Shown here: positions 21,148 through 30,444 of the stretch, piece by piece
Layout of the letters: every line of letters begins with the position of its first letter
Position numbering within the stretch: position 1 is the first letter of the stretch
NCBI RefSeq assembly: GCF_014851915.1
Contig: NZ_JACVAP010000002.1
Location: 738,763-802,762 of the forward strand
DNA: 64,000 nucleotides
Reading direction: 5' to 3'
Origin: Xanthomonas sp. XNM01
Lineage (GTDB): Bacteria; Pseudomonadota; Gammaproteobacteria; Xanthomonadales; Xanthomonadaceae
Program-made: the position numbers and the translations under genes
Notes under the pieces: model-generated
Databases searched by the model: none
What the model was told of the DNA's origin: nothing
Seen by the model: the letters and a program-made list of their open reading frames with translations, nothing else

Positions 21148-21489
21148 TTACTTCTTGGCTTCTTCGGCAGCGTCCTTGGCCTGCTCGGCGACGTCCTGCG
21201 CGGCACCGGCGGTGTCGGCAGCAGCGTCGGCAGCGGCGTCGGTGCTGGCAGCGGCAGCGTCGGCAGCGGCGTCGCCAGCGGTGGCGGCGGCGTCAGCGGC
21301 GGTGTCGGCAGCAGCCTGGGCGGCGTCAGCGGTCTGGGCGCCGGCGGCAGCGGCCGAATCGGCAGCAGCCTGGGCCTCGGCAGCGGCGGTGTCAGCGGCA
21401 GCGGCGGCGTCCTGCGCAGCCTCCTGCTTCGAGCACGCGGCCAGGGCCAGACCCAGAGCCAGGGCGATCAGCAGCTTGTTGATGTTCAT
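21148..21489 (-). CDS. Ala/Asp-rich small lipoprotein
   Basis: 113 aa. Clear lipoprotein signal (MNINKLLIALALGLALAAC), then an almost uninterrupted Ala/Asp/Gln/Thr sequence (repeats such as AADTAADAAA), ending EQAKDAAEEAKK. Composition predicts one long helix or coiled coil anchored to a membrane through the lipid. Of the same type as the 139-aa lipoprotein immediately downstream but not identical. Function unknown. A strong terminator follows, so high expression is plausible. Confidence 0.8.
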   Translation of the reverse strand: MNINKLLIALALGLALAACSKQEAAQDAAAAADTAAAEAQAAADSAAAAGAQTADAAQAAADTAADAAATAGDAAADAAAASTDAAADAAADTAGAAQDVAEQAKDAAEEAKK

Positions 21490-21610
21490 TCGGGTATTCC
21501 TCGTCGTTAGTTTGGGCAACGCGCAATCGCGCGCCGTCACAATGATGACAAGCCCTTTTCGGCTGTCAAGCGCCCTCAGGTCATTTTCGTAAAGGGGTCG
21601 TGAAAAACGG

Positions 21611-22786
21611 TTACACGATTTCGATCGCGAGCGCCGTGGCCTCGCCTCCGCCGATGCACAGCGCAGCCACGCCACGCTTCAGGCCGCGTTTACGCAGGGC
21701 GCTCACCAGGGTCACGACCAGGCGCGCACCGGAGGCGCCGATCGGATGGCCCAGCGCGCAGGCCCCGCCGTTGACGTTGACCTTCGCGTGCGGAATGCCC
21801 AGCTCCTTGATCGGCGCCATCGCGACCACGGCGAACGCCTCGTTGATCTCAAACAGGTCCACGTCCTCGAGTTTCCAGCCGGCTTTCTCCAGCACCGAGG
21901 AAATCGCGCCGATCGGCGCGGTGGTGAACCATTCCGGCTGCTGCGAGAACGTGGCGTGCGCGGCGATGCGCGCCAGCGGGGCGATGCCGCGTCGCGCGGC
22001 CTCGTCGGCCGACAGCAGCACGGTGGCGGCGGCGCCGTCGGAGATGCTCGACGAGCTGGCGGCGGTGACCGTGCCGTCCTTGGCGAACGCCGGCTTCAGG
22101 GTCGGGATCTTGGAGACGTCGGACTTGCCCGGCTGTTCGTCGCTGGCGAACTCGACCTCGCCCTTGCGGGTGGCGACCTTGACCGGAACGATCTCCTCGT
22201 CGAACGCGCCGGCCGCCTGGGCCGCCTGCGCGCGCTTGACCGACTCGATCGCGAACGCGTCCTGGTCCTCGCGGGTGAAGCCGAACTTGGCCGCGGTGGC
22301 CTCGCCGAACACGCCCATCGACTTGCCGTCGTACGGATTGGTCAGGCCGTCCCACGCCATGTGGTCGACGGCCTGGAAGTTGCCGTAGCGGTTGCCGGTG
22401 CGCGAGTTGGGGATCAGGTGCGGCGCGTTGCTCATCGACTCCATGCCGCCGGCGACCACGATCGTGGCCGAGCCGGCCTTGATCAGGTCGTGGCCCAGCA
22501 TGATCGCCTTCATGCCCGAGCCGCAGACCTTGTTGATGGTCGTGCAGCCGGCGCTGGTTGGCAGGCCGGCGGCGAGCGCCGCCTGGCGCGCGGGCGCCTG
22601 GCCGAGGTTGGCCGGCAGCACGCAGCCCAGGATCACTTCGCTGACATCGGACGCGGGAACGCCGGACTGGGCCAGTGCCGCCTCGACCGCGGTGGCGCCC
22701 AGCGAGGTGGTCGGCACCCCGTTGAACTGGCCCAGGAAGGAACCGATGGCGGTGCGTTTGGCGGCGGCGATGACGATGTCGGACAT
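21611..22786 (-). CDS. Acetyl-CoA C-acetyltransferase (thiolase)
   Basis: 391 aa, biosynthetic-type thiolase size. Nucleophile Cys88 in KVCGSG, the His in GGACALGHPIGASGAR and the second Cys in ALCIGGGEA are all present, as is the NEAFA motif. Condenses two acetyl-CoA or cleaves acetoacetyl-CoA. In this neighbourhood it could take acetoacetate (after CoA transfer) produced by HMG-CoA lyase to acetyl-CoA, finishing leucine breakdown; beta-oxidation or polyhydroxybutyrate roles are alternatives. Start at 22786, divergent from the autotransporter gene with 156 bp between. Confidence 0.94.
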   Translation of the reverse strand: MSDIVIAAAKRTAIGSFLGQFNGVPTTSLGATAVEAALAQSGVPASDVSEVILGCVLPANLGQAPARQAALAAGLPTSAGCTTINKVCGSGMKAIMLGHDLIKAGSATIVVAGGMESMSNAPHLIPNSRTGNRYGNFQAVDHMAWDGLTNPYDGKSMGVFGEATAAKFGFTREDQDAFAIESVKRAQAAQAAGAFDEEIVPVKVATRKGEVEFASDEQPGKSDVSKIPTLKPAFAKDGTVTAASSSSISDGAAATVLLSADEAARRGIAPLARIAAHATFSQQPEWFTTAPIGAISSVLEKAGWKLEDVDLFEINEAFAVVAMAPIKELGIPHAKVNVNGGACALGHPIGASGARLVVTLVSALRKRGLKRGVAALCIGGGEATALAIEIV

Positions 22787-22942
22787 GTGCGATGACCTCT
22801 TCGGATGAGTCCCGATTATCGCGGCTGGCACACGCCCCCGCCACCGCGGCCGCCGACAGGCGACAGCGGGCCGCCGTTGCGGTATACGGACCGACACAGA
22901 AGCGGTGGTCATGGACGCCGTCGCACGCACCGGGAGCGAGAG

Positions 22943-25816
22943 ATGGGCATGCAGGTGGCGGGATCGGGCAGGGCGGTCGCACGGACACTGCTGGCGGTGG
23001 CGGTCGGAGCCGCGCTGCTTGGCGGGCTCACGGCCTGTGGCGGTGGCGGTGGTGGCGAGAACATCCGCCCCGGCACGCCGACCTCACCGCCGCCTCCGCC
23101 ACCACCCCCGCCGCCGCCGCCCCCGACGTCTCCACCGCCGCCGCCGGTGCAGCCGGCGATGGATGCGCACCTGGCGCTGACCAATGCCACCGGCGCGCAG
23201 CGCGGCGGCTACACCGGGGCCGGCTACCGCATCGGCGTGATCGATACCGGCGTCAACCGCAACCATCCGGCGCTGGCCGGACGGGTCGCCGCCAACCTGA
23301 GCTACGTCAACCCCGCCCGCAACGACATGACCGTGGACGACAAGGTCGGCCACGGCACCACCGTCGCGCAGCTGGCTGCCGGGCAGCCGGTCGGCAGCTG
23401 GCCCGGCGGCGTGGCGCCGGGCGCCACGATCCTTTCGGCGCGCATCATCAACGACGAACGCCCCACCGATGACGGCTCCGGCCAGGGCAACGCGGTCGAT
23501 GGCGCGATCGGCCTGAAGCCGGTCCACCAGGACCTGGCCGCACGCGGCATGCGGATCATGAACAACTCATGGGGCGGCCTGTACTGGACCAACCCGAACG
23601 CCACCGCGGCGATCGCCGACGAGTACCGCTTCTTCATCCGCGACAACGACGGTCTGGTCGTGTTCGCCACCGGCAACGAAGGCCGCGGCGACCCGACCAA
23701 CATGGCCGCGCTGCCCAGCCAGGCCGGCCCCAACAACAGCCGCCCCGCCGCCGACCTGGAGCGCGGCTGGCTGGCGGTGGCGGCGCTGGATACCGCCAAC
23801 CCGACCCAGCTGGCGTCCTATTCCAACGCGTGCGGCGTGGCGATGAACTACTGTCTGGTCGCACCCGGCACCGCGCTGTTCACCGGGCACACCGACACCG
23901 TCGGCAGCACCACCTACTTCTACGGCAGCGGCACCTCGTACGCCGCGCCCCTGGTGTCCGGTGCGGCCGCGGTGGTGTGGGAGAAGTATCCGTACTTCAG
24001 CAACGACCTGGTCAGGCAGACCCTGCTCGGCACCGCCACCGACCTGGGCGTCAGCGGCGTCGATGCGGTGTTCGGCCATGGCCTGCTGAACCTCGAAAAA
24101 GCGCTGCGCGGCCCGGCGAAGTTCGACTGGGGCGACGTCAGCGTGGCATTCAGCGGTAGCTCGCAGTGGACCAACCCGATCAGCGGCAATGGCGGCCTGG
24201 TCAAGCGCGGCGATGGCACGCTCACCCTGGGCGCTGCGGGGACGCCACTGGACTACGCAGGCGAGACCCGCGTGCAGGGCGGCACCCTGCGCGTGCTCGG
24301 CGACCTGCGCCGCTCGGATGTCACCGTCGACAGCGGCGCACGCCTGGCCGGCGCCGGCACGCTGGGCGGCGACCTGACCAATGCCGGCACCGTGCTGATC
24401 GATGCCGGCGCCGCCGACGCCACCAGCATCCGCGTGGGCGGCGACTACGTGCAGCGCGCCGGTGCGCAGCTGGCCACCGTGCTCGGCTATGGCGAACTGC
24501 TGGTGCAGGGTCGCGCGACCATCGAAGGCGGCACCGTGCATGTAGCCGGCGTGCGCAGCGGCTACGTCACCCAGGTGCGCGAGAACGTGCTCACCGCCAA
24601 CGGCGGCCTCAACGGCCGCTTCGAGGGGTTGACCAGTGCGCCGTCGGTGTTCCTTGAAGCCTCGCTGCTGTACTCGGGTACCCAGGCCTGGCTGGACGTG
24701 CGCCGGATCAACGTCACCGCCGCGGCGCTGGGACTGCCGGACATCGGACCGGCGGGCGTTGGTGCCGCCACGCGTGTCGAACAGGCCTTCGCCCGGATCG
24801 ACGCGCAGCAGGCGCAGGGCGGGGGCGCGATCGCCGACGGCGTCATCCGCATCGCCGGCGACCTGCAGCGCATCGAGGACGCCGCCGCGGCGTCGGCCTC
24901 GCTGCGCAGCCTCTCCGGCGAAGTGCATGCGGCGGCGGCCAACGCCACCTTCGACACCCTGGACCTGACCCGGCGCACGCTGGCCTCGCGCTTCGACGGG
25001 CTCGCCGCGTCCGGCGCCCGCGCCGGCGGCTGGGCCCGCACCCTCGGCCAGGCAGGCGAGGGCGGTGGCGCGCAGGCCCAGCTCGATGGCTGGATGATCG
25101 GCAACGACGTGGCCGTCGGCACCGGCCTGGTCAGCGGCCTGGCGTTCGGCGAGAGCAACAGTCGCAGTCTGGTCGGCGGCACCGCCGACCGCAGCCGCGA
25201 ACGCCAGACCCAGGCGCAGGCCTATCTCGGCGGCCGCTGGGGCGCGGCTTACGCATTTGGACAGGTCGGCGGCGGCCAGTACCAGCGCGGGATCGACCGC
25301 CAGCTGCTGCTGGAAGGGCAGCGTCTTGGCGTGCACAGCGACTACGCGGGCAGCTTCGCCAGCGCCAGCCTCGAAGCCGGCTACCGCTTCGAGCACGGCG
25401 CCGGCGCGCTGGTGCCGTACGTCGGCGCCGAACATGCGCAGGTGCGCAGCGATGGCTTCCTGGAGCACGGCGGCGAAGGCTTCGGTCTGCGCAGCCACGA
25501 TGGCAGCGCCTCGCGCAGCCAGGCCATCGCCGGCCTGCGCGCCGAACGCGACTGGCAGCGGATCACGCTGCGTGGCTACGCCGAATGGCAGCAGACCCTG
25601 GCCAGCGACGGCATGGCCCTGGACGCCAGCTTCACCGGCATCGAGGCCTGGTCGCCACTGGCCTCGTCCGACCCGACCCGCTCCGGCGGCATGGTCGGCC
25701 TGTCCGCGCAGGCCTGGTTGTCGCCGCATTCGACGCTGTCGTTCGGCTACGACCAGCGCTTCGGTCCCCGCGGCGACGCGCGGATGCTGTCGCTGCGCTA
25801 CGCGTTCGGGTTCTGA
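22943..25816 (+). CDS. Subtilisin-family autotransporter serine protease
   Basis: 957 aa. N-terminal export signal ending in a lipobox-like LTAC followed by six Gly, then a long proline tract (residues about 50-70), then an S8 peptidase domain with the triad Asp101 (GVIDTGV), His137 (GHGTTVA) and Ser332 (SGTSYAAP). A short beta-helical passenger with an autotransporter-associated repeat (GLVKRGDGTLTLGA) follows. The C-terminal 280 residues form an autotransporter beta-barrel ending SLRYAFGF with terminal aromatic residues. Type Va secretion: the barrel inserts in the outer membrane and exposes the protease. The GAGAG segment precedes the ATG. Similar proteins in the family include NalP/SphB1, also lipidated; lipidation here is inferred. 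Confidence 0.93.
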   Translation: MGMQVAGSGRAVARTLLAVAVGAALLGGLTACGGGGGGENIRPGTPTSPPPPPPPPPPPPPTSPPPPPVQPAMDAHLALTNATGAQRGGYTGAGYRIGVIDTGVNRNHPALAGRVAANLSYVNPARNDMTVDDKVGHGTTVAQLAAGQPVGSWPGGVAPGATILSARIINDERPTDDGSGQGNAVDGAIGLKPVHQDLAARGMRIMNNSWGGLYWTNPNATAAIADEYRFFIRDNDGLVVFATGNEGRGDPTNMAALPSQAGPNNSRPAADLERGWLAVAALDTANPTQLASYSNACGVAMNYCLVAPGTALFTGHTDTVGSTTYFYGSGTSYAAPLVSGAAAVVWEKYPYFSNDLVRQTLLGTATDLGVSGVDAVFGHGLLNLEKALRGPAKFDWGDVSVAFSGSSQWTNPISGNGGLVKRGDGTLTLGAAGTPLDYAGETRVQGGTLRVLGDLRRSDVTVDSGARLAGAGTLGGDLTNAGTVLIDAGAADATSIRVGGDYVQRAGAQLATVLGYGELLVQGRATIEGGTVHVAGVRSGYVTQVRENVLTANGGLNGRFEGLTSAPSVFLEASLLYSGTQAWLDVRRINVTAAALGLPDIGPAGVGAATRVEQAFARIDAQQAQGGGAIADGVIRIAGDLQRIEDAAAASASLRSLSGEVHAAAANATFDTLDLTRRTLASRFDGLAASGARAGGWARTLGQAGEGGGAQAQLDGWMIGNDVAVGTGLVSGLAFGESNSRSLVGGTADRSRERQTQAQAYLGGRWGAAYAFGQVGGGQYQRGIDRQLLLEGQRLGVHSDYAGSFASASLEAGYRFEHGAGALVPYVGAEHAQVRSDGFLEHGGEGFGLRSHDGSASRSQAIAGLRAERDWQRITLRGYAEWQQTLASDGMALDASFTGIEAWSPLASSDPTRSGGMVGLSAQAWLSPHSTLSFGYDQRFGPRGDARMLSLRYAFGF

Positions 25817-25849
25817 GCCTGGCCACGTCCTGTGCTGCGGAGGCCGGGA

Positions 25850-26640
25850 TCGATGGCGGTCGCGGTCGAGCCCGCTCCTACAGAAGACGACCCCACGACG
25901 CGCGTGGAGGTGCTGGATCCCCTGTAGGAGCGGCCCCAGCCGCGACCGCCATGCCAGGCGACGCATTGGCACGGATGCGTTGGTCGTCGCATCCGAGGCG
26001 TCGGATCGGCTTCGCTGGATGGAGGGTGGTCGCGGTCGAGCCCGCTCCTACAAGAAGAGGGCCTCACGACGCGCGTGGAGGTGCTGGATCCCCCGTAGGA
26101 GCGGCCCAGCCGCGACCGCCATGCCAGGCGACGCATTGGCACGGACGGGTTGGTGGTCGCATCCGAGCCGTCGGATCTGCTTTGTTGGATGGATGGTGGT
26201 CGCGGTCGAGCCCGCTCCTACAAGAACAGGGCCCTCACGGCGCGCGTGGAGGTGCTGGATCCCGTGTAGGAGCGGCCCCAGCCGCGACCACCATGCCAGG
26301 CGACGCATTGGCACGGACGGGTTGGTGTCGCATCCGAGGCGTCGGATCGGCTTCGCTGGAAGGATGGTGGTCGCGGTCGAGCCCGCTCCTACAAGAAAGG
26401 GGCCTCACGACGCGCGTGGAGGTGCTGGATCCCCCGTAGGAGCGGCCCCAGCCGCGACCGCCATGCGAGGCGACGCATTGGCACCGATGGGTTGGTGGTC
26501 GCATCCGAGGCGTGGATCGGCTTCGCTGGATGGAGGGTGGTCGCGGTCGAGCCCGCTCCTACAAGAACAGGGCCCTCGCGGTGCGCGTGGAGGTGTTGGA
26601 TCCCCTGTAGGAGCGGCCTCAGCCGCGACCGCCTGGACTC
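25850..26640. repeat. Five-unit tandem array of 170-bp REP-containing repeats
   Basis: The anchor CGCGGTCGAG recurs at 25861, 26031, 26201, 26372 and 26542, a period of 170-171 bp; the last unit is cut short near 26635. Each unit holds GTCGCGGTCGAGCCCGCTCC, and about 50 bp further the roughly complementary TGTAGGAGCGGCC...GCCGCGACCGCC, so each unit can fold into a stem. This is the TGTAGGAGCGG REP type widespread in xanthomonads and pseudomonads. It fills the gap between two convergent genes. Apparent long open frames inside it are repeat artefacts. Confidence 0.92.
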
Positions 26641-26652
26641 GCGGATATCCGC

Positions 26653-27810
26653 TCAGCCGTTGCCCTCGAACAGCTCGCGGCCGATCAGCATGCGGCGGAT
26701 CTCGTTGGTGCCGGCGCCGATGGCGTAGAGCTTGGCGTCGCGCAGGATGCGCCCGGTCGCGTACTCGTTGATGTAGCCGTTGCCGCCCAGCGACTGGATC
26801 GCCTCCAGCGCCACCTGCACGGCCGATTCCGACGCATGCAGCAGGCAACTGGCCGCGGCCGCGCGCGAGGAATGCCCGGCGTCGTAATCGCGCGCGACCT
26901 GGTAGGCGAAGGCGCGGCTGGACTGTAGCGCGGTGTACATGTCGGCCAGCTTGCCCTGCATCAGGCCGAAGGTGCCGATGGCCGCGTCGAACTGCCGGCG
27001 TTCGCGTACGTAGGGCAGGGCGATGTCGAGCGCGGCCTGCATCAACCCGATCGGGCCGCCGCTGAGCACCAGCCGTTCGGTGTTCAGGCCGCTCATCAGC
27101 ACGCGCACGCCCTGGTTGACCTCGCCGAGCACGTTCCCGGCCGGAATCTCGCAGTTCTCGAACACCAGCTCGCAGGTGTTGGAGCCGCGCATGCCCAGCT
27201 TGTCCAGCTTCTGCGCGGTGGAGAACCCCGGCATGCCGCGCTCGACGATGAAGGCGGTCATGCAGCGGCTGCCAGCCTCCTTGCCCGCGGTGCGCATGTA
27301 GACGATCAGCACGTCGGCCTCGGGGCCGTTGGTGATCCACATCTTGTTGCCGTTGGCGATCCACACGCCATCGTGCAGTTCGGCGGTGCAACGCATCGAA
27401 CCGACCACGTCCGAGCCGGCGCCGGGCTCGCTCATCGCCAGCGCGCCCTTCCATTCGCCGCTGCACAGCTTCGGCAGGTACTTCTGCCGCTGCGCGTCGT
27501 TGCCGTTGAGGTAGAGGTTGGACACGCACAGGTTCGAGTGCGCGCCGTAGCTCAGGCCGATCGATCCCGACGCACGCGAAATCTCCTCCATCGCCACCAG
27601 ATGCGCGGTATAGCCCATCTCGCTGCCGCCGAACTCCCCCGGCACGGTCATGCCCAGCAGGCCGAGCTCGCCCAGCTTGGGCCACAGGTCCTGCGGGAAC
27701 ACGTTGTCGTGGTCGACCTGCGCCGCACGCGGCGCGATCTCGCTGTCGGCGAAGCGGCGCACCGCATCGCGCAGGGCCTCGATCTCCTCGCCCATCTGGA
27801 ACATCCGCAT
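26653..27810 (-). CDS. liuA: Isovaleryl-CoA dehydrogenase
   Basis: FAD enzyme oxidising isovaleryl-CoA to 3-methylcrotonyl-CoA in leucine catabolism, passing electrons to ETF. 385 aa, the normal acyl-CoA dehydrogenase length. FAD/substrate signatures are [17 protein letters not shown] and [12 protein letters not shown]. The catalytic base is the Glu in [16 protein letters not shown], the position characteristic of isovaleryl-CoA dehydrogenase rather than the C-terminal Glu of short-chain enzymes. The start at 27810 is chosen because GGAGGG lies 8 bp upstream; an ATG at 27837 would add nine residues. All other liu genes are elsewhere in this window. Confidence 0.94.
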   Translation of the reverse strand: MRMFQMGEEIEALRDAVRRFADSEIAPRAAQVDHDNVFPQDLWPKLGELGLLGMTVPGEFGGSEMGYTAHLVAMEEISRASGSIGLSYGAHSNLCVSNLYLNGNDAQRQKYLPKLCSGEWKGALAMSEPGAGSDVVGSMRCTAELHDGVWIANGNKMWITNGPEADVLIVYMRTAGKEAGSRCMTAFIVERGMPGFSTAQKLDKLGMRGSNTCELVFENCEIPAGNVLGEVNQGVRVLMSGLNTERLVLSGGPIGLMQAALDIALPYVRERRQFDAAIGTFGLMQGKLADMYTALQSSRAFAYQVARDYDAGHSSRAAAASCLLHASESAVQVALEAIQSLGGNGYINEYATGRILRDAKLYAIGAGTNEIRRMLIGRELFEGNG

Positions 27811-27837
27811 CGGGTCCCTCCACCCTGATGGTTTCAT

Positions 27838-28504
27838 CTGTACCCAAGTGTAGGCGGCGGATGTGTCGGCGACACGTTGCAGGTGCAGCACGAACGCCGG
27901 CGGTGGCGCGGACGGAGCCGGGGTGCTGCCGGCATGGCTCCGCGCCGCCGCCATGCGAGGCCGGCTTTCGTGCAGGTCGCGACCGGAGCGCTCCCGCGCG
28001 TCACGGGCCTGGCCGAACCCGGCGCTGACGCCCCGCGGCGTCCCAACGCGTGGTGTCCGCGCGCCGTCGCCAGGGCGATGCGCGGAAGCAGCGTCGAAAT
28101 CGGGCCTGCGCACGTCGCCGGCCGGCGGTGTCGGCGTGGAACACGGCAGTCCGCGCTCCCGGGCGCCCGCAGGCCTCGTCCATCGCCGGTCGGGCGGCGA
28201 TCAGGCGACGATCAGGGCGGCCTACGGTTCATGGAGCGCGGACGGCGGATTTCCGGCGCGGGGGCGGTTACTCCCGCCTGCTGCAGTGCGGACGCTGCCG
28301 CGTTCGCATCCCCGGCATGCGCTGGCGTCGCCGCGCGGACCGCAGGGGCCGAAAACGGCGATGGATGCGCACGTCAGCAAGGTGCAGGGCGGTGCGGTGG
28401 TCCGGACACAACGGCGTCCTTCCCGGACGGAGGCGCACACCGCGGTGGCACGCGCGAACCGCATCGGGCAGCACGCATCCGCGCGCCGGCCCGATAGCGA
28501 CGGC
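27838..28504. other. 667-bp stretch with no convincing gene
   Basis: Short open frames exist in several phases but none has recognisable domains, a good ribosome site or codon use better than its competitors. The promoter of the isovaleryl-CoA dehydrogenase gene should lie at the left end. No repeat of the local REP families was seen here. Confidence 0.6.
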
Positions 28505-29605
28505 TCAGCGCTCCCCGCGCAGATGGCCGATGCGCGGGGTGGCCCGGCCCATCGGCAGCTTGAGCTTGCCGATGGCGGCCAGGCGCGTTTCGGCGATGCG
28601 GTCGGCGGCGTACTGCGGGCTGATGCCTTCGCGCTCGGACAGGTCGAAGATCTTCCCGACGTTGTGGTAGATGCTGCGGATCAGCCGCATCGCGCGCTCG
28701 CGGTTGTAGCCGTCGATCTCCAGCGACACGTTCATCACGCCGCCGGCGTTGACCGCGTAATCGGGTGCGTACAGGATGCCGCGCCGGTGCAGTTCGTCGC
28801 CGATCGCATGACTGGCCAGCTGGTTGTTGGCCGAGCCGCAGACGATCTTCGCCTTCAGCCGGTCGATCGTGGTCTCGTCGATGCTGCCTTCCATCGCGCA
28901 CGGGGCGAACACATCGGCGTCCACGCCATGGATCTCGTCGCAGGCCACCGCCTCGGCGCCGTACTCGGACACCGCGCGGTCCACCAGCGCCGGATCCAGG
29001 TCGGAGACGATCAACTTCGCACCGCGCTCGCGCAGCAGCTTCACCAGCTCCATGCCGATGTGGCCCAGGCCCTGCACCGCGATCCGCGCCTTGCCCACTT
29101 CCTCGTGGCCGAACTTGCGCTGCATCGCCGCCATCAGCCCCTGCAGGGTGCCGTAGGCGGTGAACGGAGCCGGGTCGCCGGAGCCGCCATGCACCTGGTG
29201 CACGCCGGTGACGAACTCGGTCTCCAGGTAGATCTGCTCCATGTCGTTGACGTCGGTGCCCACGTCCTCGGCGGTGATGTAGCGGCCGGCGAGGGCGTCC
29301 ACATGGCGGCCGAAGCTGCGGAACAGCGCCTCGGACTTGTCCACCTTCGGGTCGCCGATGATCACCGCCTTGCCGCCGCCGACGTTGAGCCCGGCCAGCG
29401 CGTTCTTGTAGGTCATCGTGCGGCTCAGCCGCAGCACGTCGCGCAGCGCGTCGGCCTCGTTGGCGTAGTGGCGCATGCGCACGCCGCCCAGCGCGGGGCC
29501 GAGCACGGTGCTGTGCATGGCGATGATCGCCTTCAGGGCGGCGTCCGGGTTGTGGCAGAAGACGACCTGTTCGTGGCCGGAGGTGGCGAGCGTTTCGAAG
29601 AGCAT
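28505..29605 (-). CDS. Leucine dehydrogenase (Glu/Leu/Phe/Val dehydrogenase family)
   Basis: 366 aa. NAD-dependent oxidative deamination of branched-chain amino acids, giving 4-methyl-2-oxopentanoate from leucine. Substrate-domain motifs include GPALGGVRM and the catalytic-lysine segment MTYKNALAGLNVGGGKAVI; the dinucleotide fold has VQGLGHIGMELVKLL. Length and sequence match leucine/valine dehydrogenases rather than the longer glutamate dehydrogenases. It is the entry step of the leucine route whose later enzymes are also in this window. Start ATG at 29605 behind GGAG. Confidence 0.92.
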   Translation of the reverse strand: MLFETLATSGHEQVVFCHNPDAALKAIIAMHSTVLGPALGGVRMRHYANEADALRDVLRLSRTMTYKNALAGLNVGGGKAVIIGDPKVDKSEALFRSFGRHVDALAGRYITAEDVGTDVNDMEQIYLETEFVTGVHQVHGGSGDPAPFTAYGTLQGLMAAMQRKFGHEEVGKARIAVQGLGHIGMELVKLLRERGAKLIVSDLDPALVDRAVSEYGAEAVACDEIHGVDADVFAPCAMEGSIDETTIDRLKAKIVCGSANNQLASHAIGDELHRRGILYAPDYAVNAGGVMNVSLEIDGYNRERAMRLIRSIYHNVGKIFDLSEREGISPQYAADRIAETRLAAIGKLKLPMGRATPRIGHLRGER

Positions 29606-29775
29606 GTGGGGCTCCGCGTCTTGGCTGTGGCGTCGGCGGCGGGCGCGACGGGGCGACAGGAGGGTGAGCGTGCACTGCAAACAAAAAACGCGACGGGGCC
29701 GGATGAGAGGCGTGTCGTCGCGATGGCGGCATTCTAACCCGAGGCCCCGGCCGCCATGTGAGAGTGCGCTTGAAT

Positions 29776-29793
29776 GGATCGAACGGTCGTGCT
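29776..29793 (+). promoter_or_regulatory. Operator-like site before tetR gene (copy 1)
   Basis: GGATCGAACGGTCGTGCT, of which CGAACGGTCG is a near-palindrome (8 of 10). An exact reverse complement occurs at 30481-30498. The match extends with two mismatches into the following TTT and TG. It lies directly before the ATG at 29798, where a TetR autoregulatory operator would be expected. Confidence 0.65.
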
Positions 29794-29797
29794 ATTT

Positions 29798-30433
29798 ATG
29801 CGCGCCATGCATCCTGCCTCCGCTTCCCAGACCGCCAAGGGCGCCAGCACGCGCGAGCGCCTGGTCGAGCACGCGACCGGCCTGGCCGGCCGCTACGGCC
29901 TGGAAGGCGTGACCATCGGCGACCTGGCCGCCTCGGCCGGCATGTCCAAGAGCGGGGTGTTCGCCCACTTCGGGTCGCGCGAGGACCTGCTGCGGGAGAC
30001 TCTGGATTCGGTCGCCACCGAGTTCGTCGGCCGGATCATGACGCCGGCGCTGGCCCAGCCGCGCGGCCTGCAGCGGTTGCGCGCCATCGCCGAGCACTGG
30101 ATCCGCTGGATCGAGGCGCACCCGGACGGCTGCATCTTCCTCAGCGCCATGCTCGAGTACGACGGCCGGCCCGGGCCGATGCGCGACCACGTCGCCGCGC
30201 TGTCCGGCGGCTGGCGCCAGGCGATCGAGCGCGCCGTGCAGATGGCCGTCGACAGCGGCGAGCTCGCCGCGCGTGTCGACGTCGAACTGCTCGCCTTCCA
30301 GCTGCAGGCCGTGGTCGAAGGCCTGCATCACGCGCGGCTGCACCAGCCGCAGTCGGCGTCGCGGCTGGCCCGCGCTGCCGTCGATGAACTGCTGGGGCGG
30401 CATCTGGCCGCGCCGGCGTCCCCCAACCACTGA
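29798..30433 (+). CDS. TetR/AcrR-family transcriptional regulator
   Basis: 211 aa from this start. N-terminal helix-turn-helix domain (residues about 15-65) with TIGDLAASAGMSKSGVFAHF, which is typical TetR, then an all-helical ligand domain. An in-frame ATG at 29774 would add eight residues, but the operator-like sequence 29776-29793 would then be coding, so the ATG at 29798 (or 29807) is preferred. Upstream TATTTA just before the ATG may serve as a -10 element with a short leader. It likely represses itself and the hydrolase gene 11 bp downstream. Confidence 0.85.
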   Translation: MRAMHPASASQTAKGASTRERLVEHATGLAGRYGLEGVTIGDLAASAGMSKSGVFAHFGSREDLLRETLDSVATEFVGRIMTPALAQPRGLQRLRAIAEHWIRWIEAHPDGCIFLSAMLEYDGRPGPMRDHVAALSGGWRQAIERAVQMAVDSGELAARVDVELLAFQLQAVVEGLHHARLHQPQSASRLARAAVDELLGRHLAAPASPNH

Positions 30434-30444
30434 CCGGAGCGCCC

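Noticed and set aside
22909..23190. Gly-rich 93-codon minus-strand frame
   Set aside because: It is the complement of the proline tract of the autotransporter and has no independent support.
25850..26640. CRISPR array
   Set aside because: Period is 170 bp with similarity over the whole unit, not short repeats with unique spacers; no cas genes nearby. The same applies to 31413-31815 and 56190-57050.
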